From assembly GCA_019400425.1 (NCBI GenBank), contig JAFREE010000034.1, forward strand, positions 1 to 64,000: a stretch of 64,000 bases of DNA. The letters are read 5' to 3'. The stretch's first letter is position 1, and every line of letters begins with the position of its first letter. This document shows, piece by piece, positions 48,384-61,500 of this stretch. The stretch comes from Hymenochaete sp. R1 (lineage: Eukaryota > Basidiomycota > Agaricomycetes > Hymenochaetales > Hymenochaetaceae). The translations under genes were made by a program, and so were the position numbers. The notes under the pieces were generated by a model. That model made no database searches and had not been told where the DNA came from. It was given only the letters and a program-made list of their open reading frames with translations.

Positions 48384-48731
48384 CTTTTGTTCTATAATAA
48401 AGTAAGATCGTCAAATATTGGTCTAGATATGTCGGAGAAGTTCGTACGTGCGAGAATAGGAGTGCACGATGAATTGGAAGGACAGATCCAGAGAGTCCAA
48501 GTCCAAGTCCGAGAGGTGAGGCGCATGAAATGGGCGACCGCCCAATCCGATGATCGACAAACGCGTACTACGTAATCGAATTCTGCAGTGACGCGTCCCT
48601 TTGACTTTCACGAAAGTGAGGGTTGCCGCTGCTCTGCCTCCCCGTATTCTTCATCTCTTACCACGACTTCGAAGGCTCGCCCAAAGGCTATTGAATACTG
48701 CATTCAATATCAGTGAACAAGTGATCACACA
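48384..48731. promoter_or_regulatory. Shared VMA1/RPT1 divergent promoter
   Basis: The interval between the two ATGs is 348 bp. It contains a CCAAT box in GGGCGACCGCCCAAT (about 48,533-48,547). No reading frame there looks real. Confidence 0.5.
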
Positions 48732-50692
<1,961 letters not shown>

Positions 50693-51042
50693 TTTTAATA
50701 TGTATTGTACCGCGCACTTTCATTGTCATTTGCATAGCACTCGTATCATTATATTTTCTTCGATATTCACCATTTCATGTCTCGTCTCAGTGGTTCTCTA
50801 CTGCTGGGAGTCTGATCATGAGGGTTGAGATCCTTCAGACTTCACGATACATTTAAATTTGCCAGATCAATCACTGCTAAAGATGAATTTCAGTCTATAG
50901 CCAAAGTATCTGATCTGACTCACTCGAATCCTGGCATGCATGTGATTGTGAAGTCACTGACAGACAAGATGGCTCCGTGCGCGTGCAGATCTCTGTAAAA
51001 GGATGGGTATGTGGGCGTCTCATCGAATTCTCGAATGCTGCC
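50693..51042. other. Intergenic region, RPT1 to kinase
   Basis: No gene is supported. A frame that starts at 50,977 runs into the next gene, but its first 22 codons look like leader sequence. Confidence 0.45.
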
Positions 51043-52553
51043 ATGTCATTCGTTCCAAACACCAGACTCATTCGGCCCTCAACAGATTCATCGCTGCAAA
51101 TATTTGGTCCTCGACGGATCCTTTCGACAAGAAAGCCTCGCATTCTGAAGACAGTATCCCCAGAAGCAACGGCGCTTCTCACAGACTTCCTCGCTCAATC
51201 TCCTAGACCATTAACACTCTCGAAATTTTTATCCTACGGCCGACCTCTCTCACCGGAATCTCTTGCCCAATCGGCAAAATATGTCCTCTCTGAAATACCG
51301 AGACGGCTGGCGAGGCGCATACGTGCCTTGGAAAGTCTGCCCTTCATCGTTGGAACGAACCCGTATGTTGCGCGGACGCTTGAAATGCACAGGAAGAGTT
51401 TCTTGTGGCTAGCAACACATCCTGGCGTGACTGATTTGGAAGAGAACAGCACTTTCGCCAAGCAGCTAGAACAACTAGTTTTCAATCATGCCAATGATAT
51501 ACCAACGATTGCAAAAGGGTGAGTGACCCCATGCCGTAAACTCTTTCGTGCAATATAGCATTTAGAACTCGTCGACACACAGATTCCAAGAATGTGCAAG
51601 ATACATGTCGCAAAAATCTATAACCGATTTCCTGGACTCGACTATTCGCAGTCGCATTGCTGTACGGTTGCTAGCAGAGCAACATGTTGCTTTATCGCGA
51701 ACATTGGACCCGTCTACACCAGGGGAACATTTTGACGGTATTGTCAACCAAAATTGCACACCATCCGAGATGCTGTCCGCGTGCAATCTGGTGGTATCTG
51801 ATATGTGTGAAGCGACGCTGGGAACATGTCCGCGACTTATCATTGACGGACACCGCGATGTAACATTTCCGTGCGTTCCATTAAACTGAACGCTTATTAA
51901 TTGTGCTGACTTTGCTCTTTCTCAGTTATGTCCCTGTACACCTGCAGTACATATTTACAGAAATGTTAAAAAACGCGTTTCGAGCAACTGTGGAAAAGCA
52001 TTGGCAGACGTATGGGCTATCCTCTCCTCGAGAGCCGCCATCTGTGGTAGCGACCATCGCACCTCCGAGCACGAGCTCGCATTCAGGTCGGCCATCTTTT
52101 CTGTCCTTGCGTATACGTGACGAAGGAGGCGGAGTCCGCCGTGCCGATATCGCACATGTTTTCTCCTATGCATATACAACGGCAGGTCGATCTTCTCTCG
52201 ATGACGAGATGGATGGAGGGCCATATGCAGCGCAGCACGTAGGCGGGAGCGCGGCCATAGGCGGAGCTTCCATGGATGGAGCGGGCCAGGCAAACTTATT
52301 TGGAGAAATCACTGGAAAAGGCGTACAAACGGGAGCAGGGACGCTAGCGGGCCTTGGGTATGGACTTCCCATGAGCAGGCTGTATGCCAAGTATTTCGGA
52401 GGATCATTGGATCTTATTAGCCTCGATGGATGGGGTGAGCTCGGATGCTTATTTGAATGGTACTTATGCTGATGTACTTTTCTTTTAGGGACGGATGTCA
52501 TTGTCAAGCTACGATGCCTATCTAACGTAAATGCTGATGATGTGGAAATATAA
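51043..52553 (+). CDS. Mitochondrial PDK/BCKDK-type kinase
   Basis: Kinases of this GHKL class phosphorylate pyruvate or branched-chain dehydrogenase in the mitochondrial matrix. The start chosen at 51,043 gives MSFVPNTRLIRPSTDSSLQI followed by RRILSTRKPR, an Arg/Ser-rich presequence. Motifs: helical N-terminal domain (SVETARRIRALESLPFIVGT-like block ARRIRALESLPFIVG), N box MLKNAFRATVE, G1 LRIRDEGGGV and G2 TLAGLGYGLPMSRLYAKYF, ending in GWGTDVIVKLRCL. A Ser/Gly-rich insert lies between G1 and G2. It has four exons and about 440 residues. The C-terminal DWR of animal PDKs is not evident. Whether the partner is the pyruvate or the branched-chain complex cannot be decided by eye. Confidence 0.9.
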
Positions 52554-53098
52554 GTGTAAAATATTTTTGACGGCGAAATTGGTTTTGACCGATTGCCATG
52601 TAGTGTCAAGCAACGAGGCGGCCTGAATAAGTTAGCGTCCTTTCAAACCTTTGAAGTATCTTCCTTCCATTTATGATGCGCCGAATACTACCCAGCCCTT
52701 TTTAGAAAGAAAAAAAAATAAGAAAGAAATGTATTGGGGCAGCTACGGTGGACATGAAAACACTAAACCTTCATTGGTAAAGTAAAATGGCATATCCGAT
52801 ACTGAATTTTTTTGAAAGTGCCGCAGCTATTGTACTAGATCAATGTGAATCTTGTCACAGATATTCTACAATACATATATTTTCATGCAAGTTGAAGTTG
52901 CAACATTAGTGTTATTACATAAGGATTGTTAGAAACAATCTGTCACGCTCACGTGATGTGACAAGTGACTCGCGTCTTTAAAGCCACTCGCACTCGCAAG
53001 TCGCGCCGCTCTTCCTTTCTCTTTCCATTAAACGTTGTCGTCCCTCGAGAGTCTCCTTGAAGTCTCTCTCTCGATTTGCCCTCCGAAGCGCCGTCGTT
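52554..53098. other. Intergenic region, no gene
   Basis: AT-rich up to about 52,920, then a CACGTG box (GCTCACGTGATG, near 52,950) and a CT-rich stretch up to 53,060 that looks like a promoter and leader for the broken gene to its right. Confidence 0.5.
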
Positions 53099-54955
53099 CA
53101 TGCATCTGGAACACATAAATCCTGCCTATGCAAAACTCGTTTTCCCACTCAATAGGCCCTCATCGCTCCAGGCCACGCCTTCGTTGAACAACCTCGTCTC
53201 CGCGCACCGTTCTTTCACTTGCTATCCCAAGCGAGTGATCTAAGCCCTAACCCTGAGCCTAGTGCGAAATTGCGTGGAGGTTCGGTGTCTTCCTCTTCGC
53301 TCGTGTACCCACCTCTCCCGCGGTTCATCCGGTCTCATCCTCTGGTCACGCATGAAACTCTGCCCGTGTTGCTTCGGGAGCCTGAATCCACCAAGCGACG
53401 CAATCTTGCTGTCAAGCATGAACCCGTTTTGTGTGGTGAGGGAAAGCGACGCCGGGATGGCATGAGTTTATATTTGCTGGAGAGATTCGAGAAAAGGGTT
53501 TTGGTTGAAGGGTTTTCCACCTTCCATGGTGGCCGAGTTACACCAATGAAGACCAGAACCGCCCCAGTCCTTATGGGCAACTTGTTGAGCTATGTCTCAC
53601 ATTTGGTGATTTTATCGTGCATACTGTTCGCCAAGAGGTTCCTTTCGTTCTCAAAGCGCAGATTTGGGCCTCAGGTCGCCTTTGGAATGGAAGGCCTTGA
53701 AGCCTTTACGGGTTTACAAATGCACTTCGGTGTCGGACGTTCGAGTCGACAAGGTCGCAACGCATAGAGTGGATTTCCGTGTTTTGCAGTCAGCTGGACT
53801 ATGGTGATGGATGAGGCACACTGGATGCGGCGCGAAGGGGGTGACGAGTAGGGATGAAGAGACGAAAAGTCGAAGACGGCAACGAAAGGCTTCAGCCTGT
53901 GTGGATCACCTTCGTTGCGGGGGCGAGCCGCCACCACGTTACATCGCATCTCAAGAAGACTTTTCCATACATTTGGATAGTCAACTGCTGGGGGACTCAC
54001 GAAGGTCGCTCGACTCCCACTTTCACTTATCCTTGGTGCTCGCTACCGAGACCATTGCTCACAGGCAGTTCGTGGTGCCTATTCAGTGCATGACAGCGCT
54101 TGCTTCGTCCGACACAGTTGCGAAGATCTTGGCAGAGTGCTTCATCGTCTGGTGGACGAAACATGGTCAGGTAGCTGGGCCAGGCTGATTACCTGCTTGG
54201 TCTTTCCGATGATTCCTCTCAGGATGCCGTCGATCGCTTAACATCCCTTCCCCTTCAGAGTACGCTCTCGAAGATGTCTTGAAGTCCCGTACATTGTCTA
54301 GAGGGTTGATGATACAAGCTCCCGAGGGAGCTTCGTATAGAGTAATACGCTCGCGCTCGCTCAAAGGACTGTGTTTCTGGGTTAGAGAGCATCGGAGAAG
54401 CGTATTCTTACACACAGCTGGGTGTTTCCGATATGTGGCCGAATGGGTTGAGGAGGAGGCCGAGCAGGAAACAGTCTTGCTACCAGGTCATGCGACTTTG
54501 CCAGATTGATTGGTTGTATTTCTAGTCGAGCGAGCGACACTCGGGCTTCTGGAAGCACGTTTTGTCGGTGTCGAATGATACGACGCTGTGAGTATTTGGA
54601 GGAGGGGCTTGAGAACCGAGGTGAAAGGAAGTGGCGGAAAGTGCACTAGCTTCGCAGGATGTCTACTGGATGACCGCGGAGTGAAGCGCGAGTACATGGA
54701 GCAGGAGAAGAGCTTGACATTGTGCGCCTTTATGGAACCTCGGGGAGGTTGCCTCTGCAGGTAGGGATTCCGTTGAGGAAGCAAGTCGATCACGTGTACA
54801 TGGTGTCTCGCATGCATCGCACTTTGAAGGTGTTTGATCCGTCAGGGGCGAGACAGCCTCATAATTTTTGGAAACTCCCAAATGCACTCGCGTATTCTTT
54901 GAACGCCATTAGACTTTCTATATTTAAATTGCACGTGACCGTGCTATATGTATGA
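53099..54955 (+). pseudogene. Probable decayed gene of unknown family, frameshifted
   Basis: From ATG at 53,099 (MHLEHINPAYAKLVFPLNRP) the reading stops at 53,241. An overlapping frame then runs to 53,767, and further coding-like frames follow at 53,811-54,188, 54,279-54,509 and 54,722-54,955. Base composition is coding-like over 1.8 kb, with no good intron ends between the segments. Peptides such as FAKRFLSFSKRRFGPQVAFG, ASRHHVTSHLKKTFP and GIPLRKQVDHVYMVSRMHRT look protein-like but match no family I know. A single gene with several frameshifts, or a young gene with unusual structure, is the likely reading. A promoter-like region precedes it. Confidence 0.45.
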
Positions 54956-55158
54956 CAGTGTATGACGCGCCAATGACGCACAGCGAACTCAAACTGACAG
55001 GACCCCGTCCTCGTTGCTTTTTTCGTGGCGACGATGCGTTCTGCGTGTATTTATATTAATATTCTATAGCTGTGTTTTATATACGTGTCACTTGCATTCA
55101 ATCCCCTCATCGGCGTTCAGTGCATTGTTCAGACTTTCTTTTTTTTTCTCCCTCAAAC

Positions 55159-56520
55159 ATGTTCGGCCGCTCTGCGAAAACAACACAAGGTGTAAATAGC
55201 TCGGGGGGACATGTCCATTCTTCTTTCTCTTTTGGGCTTTGGCTGAGACTGCATGGCGTTGATCTCATCACAATGGCGGCAATGGGCGCAATTGGCTTGG
55301 GCATTTACGAAGCTTGTCAGTTTTTCCCTACTCTCGGTACTGAGACTTGCTAAGAACTTGAACACCATAGCCCCTGCACCGAATCGAAGCTTCCCCATCT
55401 ACAACCTCGATGACTCAATAGTCTATCCACAATTTGCGTACCCTCTGCGAAAGGAAGTCGTCCCAATTTGGCTCGCGGCACTCATTGCCTTCATCGTCCC
55501 ATTCGTCTTCTTTGTGCTCTTTCAAATCAGAAGACGCAGCATTGAAGACCTTCTGACAACAACCATGGGCCTCCTGAAATCCCTAATCACTGCGGCAGTG
55601 TTCCAAGTAAGTCGGTCCCGATTGCACTTGTTTGGCACATCCTGAAGAAATCTTGTGATAGGTATGGCTGAAATGGCTCATTGGCGGCCTGCGGCCACAT
55701 TTCCTTGCGGTTTGCCAACCTAACGTGAGTACCGGTGGGCAGACTGGGAATGGCTTTGGAGGAATCATGTACGATCGCTCCGTTTGGTAAGTTCAGTGTA
55801 AAACTTTTCCTATTCAAATGCTAACCCGAAATAAACAGTACCGGCGATGTAGACGAAATTGACGATTCTTTGGGTCGGTTACTGATTTGAGATGATATAC
55901 AGGATGCTGTACTAATAAAACCGCTAGAATCTTTCCCGTCCGGGCACTCCACTGCTGGCTTCGCCGGGCTGGTCTTTCTTTCGCTGTACATCAACGCGCA
56001 ACTCAAAGTAATGTCGGCTCACAATCCAGCGTACTGGAAGATGGTCTTGTTCTTCGCCCCACTTCTCGGGGCAACGCTCATAGCAGGCGCACTCACCATT
56101 GATGAATACCACAACTGGTACGATGTCGTAGCTGGAGCAGTCATCGGGACGTCCACCGCCCTCGTCGCTTTCAGGCAGACTTTCGCGTCCGTTTGGGATT
56201 TCCGCTTCAACCACATCCCGCTCCCTCGTACTACATCTCTCTTCCACCGATCGCCAGTACAAGCGTTATCGGGTGGACTTGCACCGAATGGTCCGTATTA
56301 CAACTATAGCTGGTTCGCCGCTGACGGCCTTCCGTCTTGGTCCAGGCCGGTTACGAGGGAAGGTGGTTGGGGTGTAGGGATGGAAGGACATGTTGGTGCG
56401 CCGTTTGATGCGACTTCAATGCTCGGAAGTGGTGGTGCTGGAGCAATTGGACAGGCGATGGGAAGGCATACTGGAGGAGGAGGGATGCCCGGTCACCACG
56501 CAGGGGCTGCAGCAGTCTGA
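55159..56520 (+). CDS. PAP2-family lipid phosphatase (DPP1/LPP-like)
   Basis: This is an integral membrane phosphatase that would dephosphorylate phosphatidate or diacylglycerol pyrophosphate. Exon 1 (55,159-55,315) begins MFGRSAKTTQGV; five exons follow. Six membrane helices are visible, including VDLITMAAMGAIGLGIYEA, PIWLAALIAFIVPFVFFVLF and MVLFFAPLLGATLIAGAL. Phosphatase motif 1 is KWLIGGLRP, motif 2 is FPSGHSTAG, and motif 3 ends EYHNWYDVVAG. The Ser-Arg that opens motif 3 in most members is Ala-Leu here. The intron at about 55,850-55,904 places CTGD directly before DAVLIKPLESFPSGH. The tail is Gly/His-rich. About 370 residues. Confidence 0.9.
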
Positions 56521-56886
56521 TAATATATATCTGAATAATAGTCTTCCATTTCATTTAGTGTCCATCTCACATACACGCATCGGACTTTTTTTCAACGCAA
56601 TTTTTACGAGCATACCACATCCATTCTCTGTACAAGTTATCTCTTGGCCAGTGTATTTAGTTTAAGTCGTCTAAATATATATGATTCGAGAAAAAAAGAA
56701 ACTCAACCCGCAATTCCAAGCATTTGGATCGTACGTGAACAAACTGAACAAGGAAGACAACTGTAAATGTACGTAAAAGCACAGGCTTATGTCACCTGAT
56801 TCAGCCGTATATGCGCACCTGCCACACCGCCATCATACTACCAGTATCCATCTTTCCTTACACTACTACCGTTCACATCCTCAACC

Positions 56887-57399
56887 ATGGCATCCCAAAG
56901 GTTTCCATCTACACTAATTTTATATCTCAGTGTACTGACTGAGTGTAAGGTTCACGAAAACCAATCCCGTAGACCTGGCGAAGGAGAAGGATTGGGCCGC
57001 TAACCTCGGTATGTGAAGATGGTATTCAAATAAAGCAGCCCGGTCTCAAGCACTCTTTTTGACAGGCATGATGGTACAACATTGCTTGCTCAAATACCGG
57101 GATGATAATTTAAAGCTTCGTGATAGGACTGGGACTCAACGAAGATCGTATTCACGAAGCGATCGCTACTTGAATTTCTAAAGTAAGAACAAAGGCTCAG
57201 AATTATGCCAACTTTCTCGGGGGTTTCACCTGGTCTAACGGGCACCTTCAGATATACGGGAACGACCGTGGACACCAACTTTACCGCCATTTCCAAGCTT
57301 CCGCGTCAGTGCTCCCGAAGCCTGCAGGATTGTAGATGACAATGACCTTTGACCATACAGGATACGCGACTTTTGGCAAGATCACAGATGAAGCCGTAG
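56887..57399 (+). CDS. Small unknown gene, splice model uncertain
   Basis: ATG at 56,887 (MASQR before GTTTCC) splices to FTKTNPVDLAKEKDWAANLG, then through short exons to WDSTKIVFTKRSLLEFLK and YTGTTVDTNFTAISKLPR. The last exon overlaps the start of the next gene in another frame and stops near 57,399. The joins are in phase with fair splice ends, giving about 77 residues, basic with no membrane segment. I do not recognise it. It could instead be 5' exons of the PGG-repeat gene in a splice form I have not found. Confidence 0.35.
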
Positions 57400-58080
57400 C
57401 TGGCGGTGCCGTCGCATCATCGGAAAGCAACGCGTCAAATGCGCAGAAAGACGCGTTGATATCTGAATCGAAGGAAGAAGTCGTGTTTAAACCGTCTCGG
57501 AGTGTCAGACAACCTCCTGGGGGAGTCAGCTCCAGGATATTCGGTGACGATGAGGAGGAGGATGACGCTCTGTCGAGAGCTCCGGCTGTCTCTCAAACAC
57601 AGGAAAGTATATAAAGTAATAATAACGCATATAATGGTATACTGAAGCTAATTTTGTAGACTGCTCCCTCCACCGAGCCTGCCGCCCTCGAAGCAGAACT
57701 GGCAAAAGCAAACATCGCAGAGTCAGACGACTATCAACCAAATGCTGGAGTCCGCCCTAGCAGGTGAGTGCGATTGAACATGCGCATGAAAAAGTCCGTG
57801 CGGGTGTTTATTTCTATTGCCATCGCAACCAGGCGGGTCCGGACCGCGCCCGGTGGGAAAGATTCACTTGCAGGTGGACTCTGGGGAGATTATGAAGAGC
57901 CAGCGTTCAAGCCGACACGAAAGTAATTCACTTCCTTTTCTGCTTTTGTTAAGTCGTAGTTGCTAATGCATATGAACAGAGTTAGAGATGGTCCTGGCGG
58001 CCAAGATTCTGTGGGCTCTGTAAGTAACTTGGGAAGAGTGTTGTTTGCAATACTGACTGCCCGACCAGCTTCTGGGATAA
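57336..58080 (+). CDS. PGG-repeat protein resembling Jupiter/HN1 microtubule proteins
   Basis: Four exons are read from ATG at 57,336 (MTMTFDHTGYATFGKITDEA). The product, about 155 residues, is acidic and disordered with three spaced copies of one motif: SRSVRQPPGGVSSRIFG, SRRVRTAPGGKDSLAGGLWG, and TRKVRDGPGGQDSV followed by SLLG and stop. The motif PPGG-x-SS-x-IFG is what animal Jupiter/HN1 (JPT) proteins repeat, and JPT2 also ends in a PGG motif. Those proteins bind microtubules. Function here is inferred from the repeat alone. The intron at GTCTCT (about 57,588) and the last intron are my choice because they keep the repeat frame. The start could lie further upstream. Confidence 0.6.
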
Positions 58081-58524
58081 AGAGCTCGAATTCCGAAAGC
58101 CGTAGTTCCAAGAAGGCCAGTCAGAATGTGTATACCATTGGAATATGAAATGGATGGATGATGTGGCAATGTCAATGTCAATGTAATGATTAGGAATACA
58201 CGGTTATTACCATTTTGGGACATGATTAGAAGCGAAGTAATGTTTTGTTTAGAGTGAACCATCGGTTGTCAGTCAGTCAGTCGGTCAGTGGCCAAACGCG
58301 CTTTCGTCCCAAGCCTTCCTCCTTATCCTCTCTCTCCCACTCCTTTGTCCACGACCGCCACCTCTTTCAGCACCCCGGCGTCGCCGGCATTGTTCTCGGC
58401 AGCGGCCACAAGTCTTAGAGCCTTTCATTGCATTCGTTTCAACACCCTCGACGTCGTTTGGAATTTGTATCTGTATCTGTTCTCGCTCTCTTGAATACGC
58501 GGCGGGTCCGTGCTCTACTGTATT

Positions 58525-61500
58525 ATGGACACGTTCTTTGGCCGAAAGAAACCTCGCCAGCGCCAGACCTCCGCTGACCTCACAGAACGCTCAGTTCCCT
58601 ATGATAGACTTGGTCCAGCCACAAAATCTCCTATCCCAGTCGGCACAATCTCGAATGGCCTCAGAACGAGCGCGACCAATGCCTCCGCAATTTCCGCGCC
58701 CACGACCAATCCGACTCTCACAAACGATGGCATGGACCTCAACGTCAACGCCATGCAGCGTAGTAGATCGGAGAGAGAACGTCTATACTCACAATCATCG
58801 TCTCGTATCCAACAAAGGTCGCCTCTCGCGTCCGCGTCGAATTCCTCCGCCACACTGTCCAGCGTGCCATCCTCCTCTAGCAGCTCCTCCTTTACGACTG
58901 TCACAGAGTCGAGCCGTCTAAGACATGGTGAAGCTTCATCTTCCAACGGCCGAAGTCCTTCATCGTTTGACTTTGGAGGCCCCTCTTCCAATACTTCACC
59001 TCCCTCGACATATCACAATTTCGCAAATGCGTATTCCCGACCCATGTCCGTCGCGAGCTCTCGTTCAGATGGCAATAGAGTGTCGAAGTATGCCAACTCC
59101 CTTACCACCTCGGACTCGATGCAATCACACTACTCTCACACATCTCATATATTTCATCACAACAAGAACTCATCTGACGATTTCGAGTTCGACCGCCCCA
59201 GCGACGAGGCCGTCGAGTCTTTATTCCTCGAGGTCCGAGAGAAGCGCAACCTAGGAGAACTTCCAAACCTATCCGTCGACCAGAAATGGCAGATTGTGTA
59301 CAACGACGAGCAACTGCGGTGGAAGGAGGAAAAAGTTCGAGATCAGGCAATGCGGAGAACTATGGACACTGGACAAGGTCAAGGCAATGCTGCCCTTGTC
59401 AAGGATTCGCCCGAATGGTACTTGAAAAAGTTTCTCGATCAAACTATAACTGCAAAGCAGGCAGCCAGTCTGCTTGTATCCCTACGTACCGGCACAGTTG
59501 GGTGAGTTGACCTTCGAAGCTATTGAAATAATTTGGGCTCACGAGTCGCCTCAGATGGTCCAAGCATTTCTTAGATATACAAGGCGCCTCCGTGCTGGCT
59601 AATACACTCAACAACATAAGCAGAAGGGGCGTCAATAGGTAAGGAAATCCTCAAACTAGAAATATATGTTTGCTTATACTACGAAGACGTGACACAGATT
59701 ATGCCCTTGAGTATGAGACGCTGAAGTGCCTGCGACAGATCGTTAACATGGGCGTACGTCTTCCGTAATCCTCCTGTGCTCAGAATGCTAAGTCAAAAAA
59801 TTGTAGCCTGGCGCTTACGAAATTGTCCTTCACCCTCTAATTGTCCAACACATTGCTTCTACGCTCAATTCGACGTCCGTCCCGTCACGGAAAGTAGCTC
59901 TGGAAGTGTTGACATTTCTATGCTACTGGGAAGATGGCGCCAAACACGAGATTGTCATTACGGCTCTTGAGGCTCTGAGCGTAGCTAACGGGACCAAGGG
60001 ACCTTATGAATTTTGGTTCCAGTCAATGGAGCACACGCTCTCTGGTCGAGGGAAGATGGGCAGCCTTGTGGGTGCCAGTGAGGAGGTCCGGAAAAATGGA
60101 GGCTTGGATAGCAATCTAAACGACTACGCAGTAAGTACAATGACAGAGTTACATTGGTATATCTCTAAATTAGCACATAGCAAGCGAATCTTCTCGTCAT
60201 CCATGGTCTCCTAGACCACATCGACGACCTGGACATGCGAATGCACCATCGCTCTATGATGGATGCAGCAGGCCTCAGAGACATCATGTCGATCTGTCGC
60301 GAATTCGGGTACCCGGCGGTAGAGACCCAACTCAACCTCATTGAGGAGCTCATTGCGGCCGATGAGACAGCACTGCGGGAGCTGATGGATGAAAAGATAC
60401 TCAAAAATTTTGGAGAACCTGGCGATGTTTACAATGCGATCGTCTCGAAGACTCAAGGAACCAAGGCCTTCGATTATTTCTTGTCAGCAATGCAGCATTT
60501 ACTCTTAATTCACGAGGATGGGCCAAATCTGGTGCATTATTATCAACTTGTCGATTCTACTGTTACAGACATTGTCATGGATAAGAAGTTGGGTAATGCG
60601 GAGTTTAGACTAGGGACCTCCGTATCCCGAATCATTGCCCAACTCAACGAAGCAGATCGATTCCGTGAAGTGGAAGAAGACGCCAACGAAGCCAAAGCTC
60701 GTGCGCTTCAATTGAAAGTCGAGAAGGATGCCCTCGAAGAGGAAATTTCGCAAGGAGCCGACGGGTTAATTGGACAGCTAAAGGAAAAGGTAGCCAGTTT
60801 AGAGAAGAAGCTCGATGGCTCCAGAGGAACTATCGAACTTCTTCAAGGGAAACTCGAAGAGCAGAAACTAGGGTACGAGGAACAGATCACGCAGCTGGAA
60901 GCTCAGATTATGGAGTTATTCCGTATGCTGAGGGAGCTAGGACGCGGTGTCGATGAGATCGTCGATCGAGGCCAGGCAATGGACCGAAAAGAGTTGATGG
61001 CCACTCTCGAAAAACAAATCCAGCGAAGTAAAGCGATCAGTATGCTTGAAGGCCGTCGGGATTCCAAGAGGAAGACTCGAGCCGGCGTAGACGGTCAGGA
61101 CGGATCGGAAGACTCCGACTTAAATCGTTCAAGTTCTTTGAGGCGAAGCTCAAGGGTACTCGGGAAGGATAAAAAACAAGCCTTTGGTCGTGAATCTCGC
61201 AAACTTCGCGATTCACAGTTTGCCGATGCTGATGAAAGCAGTGTCCAAGAACACATTGAGGAACGGATCGCCGCAGGCGTCCATATGGTGAGCATCATTC
61301 AATTTCGTTTCGTTTCCTAGTCATATCGGAGGCTAATCTACCTATCAGTATCCTCGACGCGAAGGCACTATCCAAAGTCCGCGCAATGGTAAGGGAACGC
61401 TTTTGCGAGGGAACTCTTCGAGACTCGGTATCGATATCGACTCGCCTTCACAAGCCAATGGAGAGTTCGGTAGTCGACTCATCCCCGGAGATTCGGGCCG

